Notes under the pieces: model-generated | The model's input: only the letters and a program-made list of their open reading frames with translations | Databases searched by the model: none | Told to the model about the DNA's origin: nothing | Origin: Dictyocoela muelleri | Lineage: Eukaryota; Microsporidia | Assembly: GCA_016256075.1 (NCBI GenBank) | Contig: SDVU01000289.1 | Coordinates: forward strand, 1-15,898 | Length of the DNA stretch: 15,898 nt | Direction of reading: 5' to 3' | In this document: piece by piece, positions 14,886 through 15,898 of the stretch | Position numbering within the stretch: position 1 is the stretch's first letter | Layout: the number at the start of each line of letters is the position of its first letter | Position numbers and translations under genes: made by a program

Positions 14886-15805
14886 AATAAATTACTAAAA
14901 ATGGAAATAACAAAAGATTAATAAAAATTTAATTATATTGTCTTATATACATATTGTATAAATCAGTTTTATAATCTAATTAGGTATCCGGCTTATTCCT
15001 AAAGTTTTTAAAACATGTTTGTGAAACAATAAAAAAATTTATATTTAGATATTTCAAATTTTAACAGTTTATTTTTTTAGGAAAGAGTGTTTAAGAAAAG
15101 TAGATGAGGATATTCTTTTTTAAATAAGATATCACTGAAATTTTTAATAAAAAACAGTTTTCCAACGGGTTACACACCCATCTATTTTTTAGTAAATTGC
15201 CATATGTTAGAGTAAATTAGATGATTCTTATTTGAAATAAACGTAAAATCTCGAGTTGTCTTTATTTATAACAATAATAATATTTTAACATCTAAATATG
15301 GAAGTTTTCAAAAATTTCCGCAAATCGAAAATTTTTAGAAAACTTCCATATTTGGACGATAAAAAATTATACATGTTATAAAAGAACAAATCGTGATTTT
15401 AGGTTTATTTCAAATAAGAATCATCTAATTTACTCTAACAGATGGCAATTTACTATAAAATATATGATGTGTAACCCGTTGGAGAACTGTTTTTTATTAA
15501 AAATTTCAGTGATATCTTATTTTAAACAAGAATATCTTCATCTAATTTTCAAACACTTTTTCCTAAAAAAATAAACTGTAAAATTTAGAAATATCTAAAT
15601 ATAAATTTTTTTATTGTTTCACAAACATGTTTTAAAAACTTTAGTAATAGGCCGGATACCTAATTAGATTATAAAACTGATTTATACAATATGTATATAA
15701 GACAATATAATGAAAAATTTTTAATCTTTTGTTATTTCCATTTTTAGTAATTTATTATGTCTCACTTGAGGTTGTCTCAAAAAAAGGTTAGAAAAGCAAT
15801 TGTGT
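14838..15805. repeat. 968-bp near-perfect palindrome (foldback), arms ~415 bp, ~95% identical
   Basis: Left arm 14838-15254 and right arm 15391-15805 are reverse complements along their whole length, with about 20 differences by eye. The 136-bp centre contains a second hairpin at 15294-15353. Each arm contains, from the outside in, an outward-facing ATG frame, an AT-rich 5' flank of about 270 bp, and the AACGGGTTA foldback motif block. The structure could arise as a large-armed foldback transposon or as an inverted duplication of a gene start around an older foldback insertion. Confidence 0.9.
15294..15353. repeat. Inner hairpin at the centre of the palindrome
   Basis: AAATATGGAAGTTTTCAAAA (from 15294) pairs with the sequence ending AGAAAACTTCCATATTT at 15353 with a one-base bulge. 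The stem is about 24 bp around an 11-base loop CCGCAAATCGA. Confidence 0.9.
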
Positions 15806-15819
15806 GTTGTGGACGTTAG
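15757..15819 (+). other. Outward-facing start frame of the right palindrome arm
   Basis: ATG at 15757 reads MSHLRLSQKKVRKAIVCCGR and stops at 15817. One extra A in a homopolymer run, relative to the left arm, shifts the frame after the eighth codon. A different frame is open from 15792 to the window end (33 complete codons containing LWTLAQLRGFLKYKSIKDL) and may be the continuation of a real gene, cut by the window edge. No family recognised. Confidence 0.3.
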
Positions 15820-15898
15820 CCCAGCTCCGCGGATTTTTAAAGTATAAATCAATTAAAGATTTATTCAAAGAAACTTTATTGTTAAAACCAGACATGTA

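Overview
The window is AT-rich (about three quarters A+T) eukaryotic DNA, most likely from a repeat-rich microsporidian such as a Hamiltosporidium- or Nosema-like lineage. Four things point that way. The two clear host genes are short and have no visible introns. Both carry a CCC trinucleotide directly upstream of the start codon (TACCCATG for the kinesin, AACCCATTATG for the RFC subunit), which is the CCC-like start-proximal signal described in microsporidia. The proteins are rich in Asn, Lys and Ile. The decayed mobile elements (ISXO2/Merlin-like, MULE with a FLYWCH finger, Ty3/gypsy) are types known from those genomes. The organism assignment is inference; no rRNA or other marker is present.

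Layout. 1-118: end of a foldback repeat that cuts into a broken ISXO2/Merlin-like transposase (about 78-540, minus). 540-1190: no recognisable gene. 1196-1990: a two-copy higher-order repeat carrying a ~21-bp minisatellite. 2050-2253: a second, weaker ISXO2-like N-terminal fragment ending near a GC-rich hairpin. 2339-3275: a nest of short inverted-repeat elements holding a 121-codon open frame without a Met. 3600-3666: a tRNA-like repeat just upstream of a kinesin-14 gene (3697-5490, plus). 5646-6509: convergent RFC3-type clamp-loader subunit gene (minus) interrupted by one in-frame TGA. 6510-7674: no supported gene. 7675-9305: a decayed MULE transposon bounded by 69-bp direct repeats. 9494-13517: an old, broken Ty3/gypsy LTR retrotransposon on the minus strand. 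13575-14052: TA microsatellite, an unexplained less AT-rich patch and a tRNA-like repeat. 14118-14596: the same minisatellite as at 1.4-2.0 kb, inverted. 14838-15805: a 968-bp palindrome whose ~415-bp arms are about 95% identical.

The two host genes are housekeeping: a minus-end-type spindle/karyogamy kinesin and a DNA-replication clamp-loader subunit. They sit tail to tail as a small island among elements. I see no operon, CRISPR array or defence-type gene set. The most distinctive material is structural: the large palindrome and its relatives elsewhere in the window, the long direct repeats around the MULE, the mirrored minisatellite, the in-frame TGA in RFC3, and a pure tandem repeat inside kinesin loop L5.
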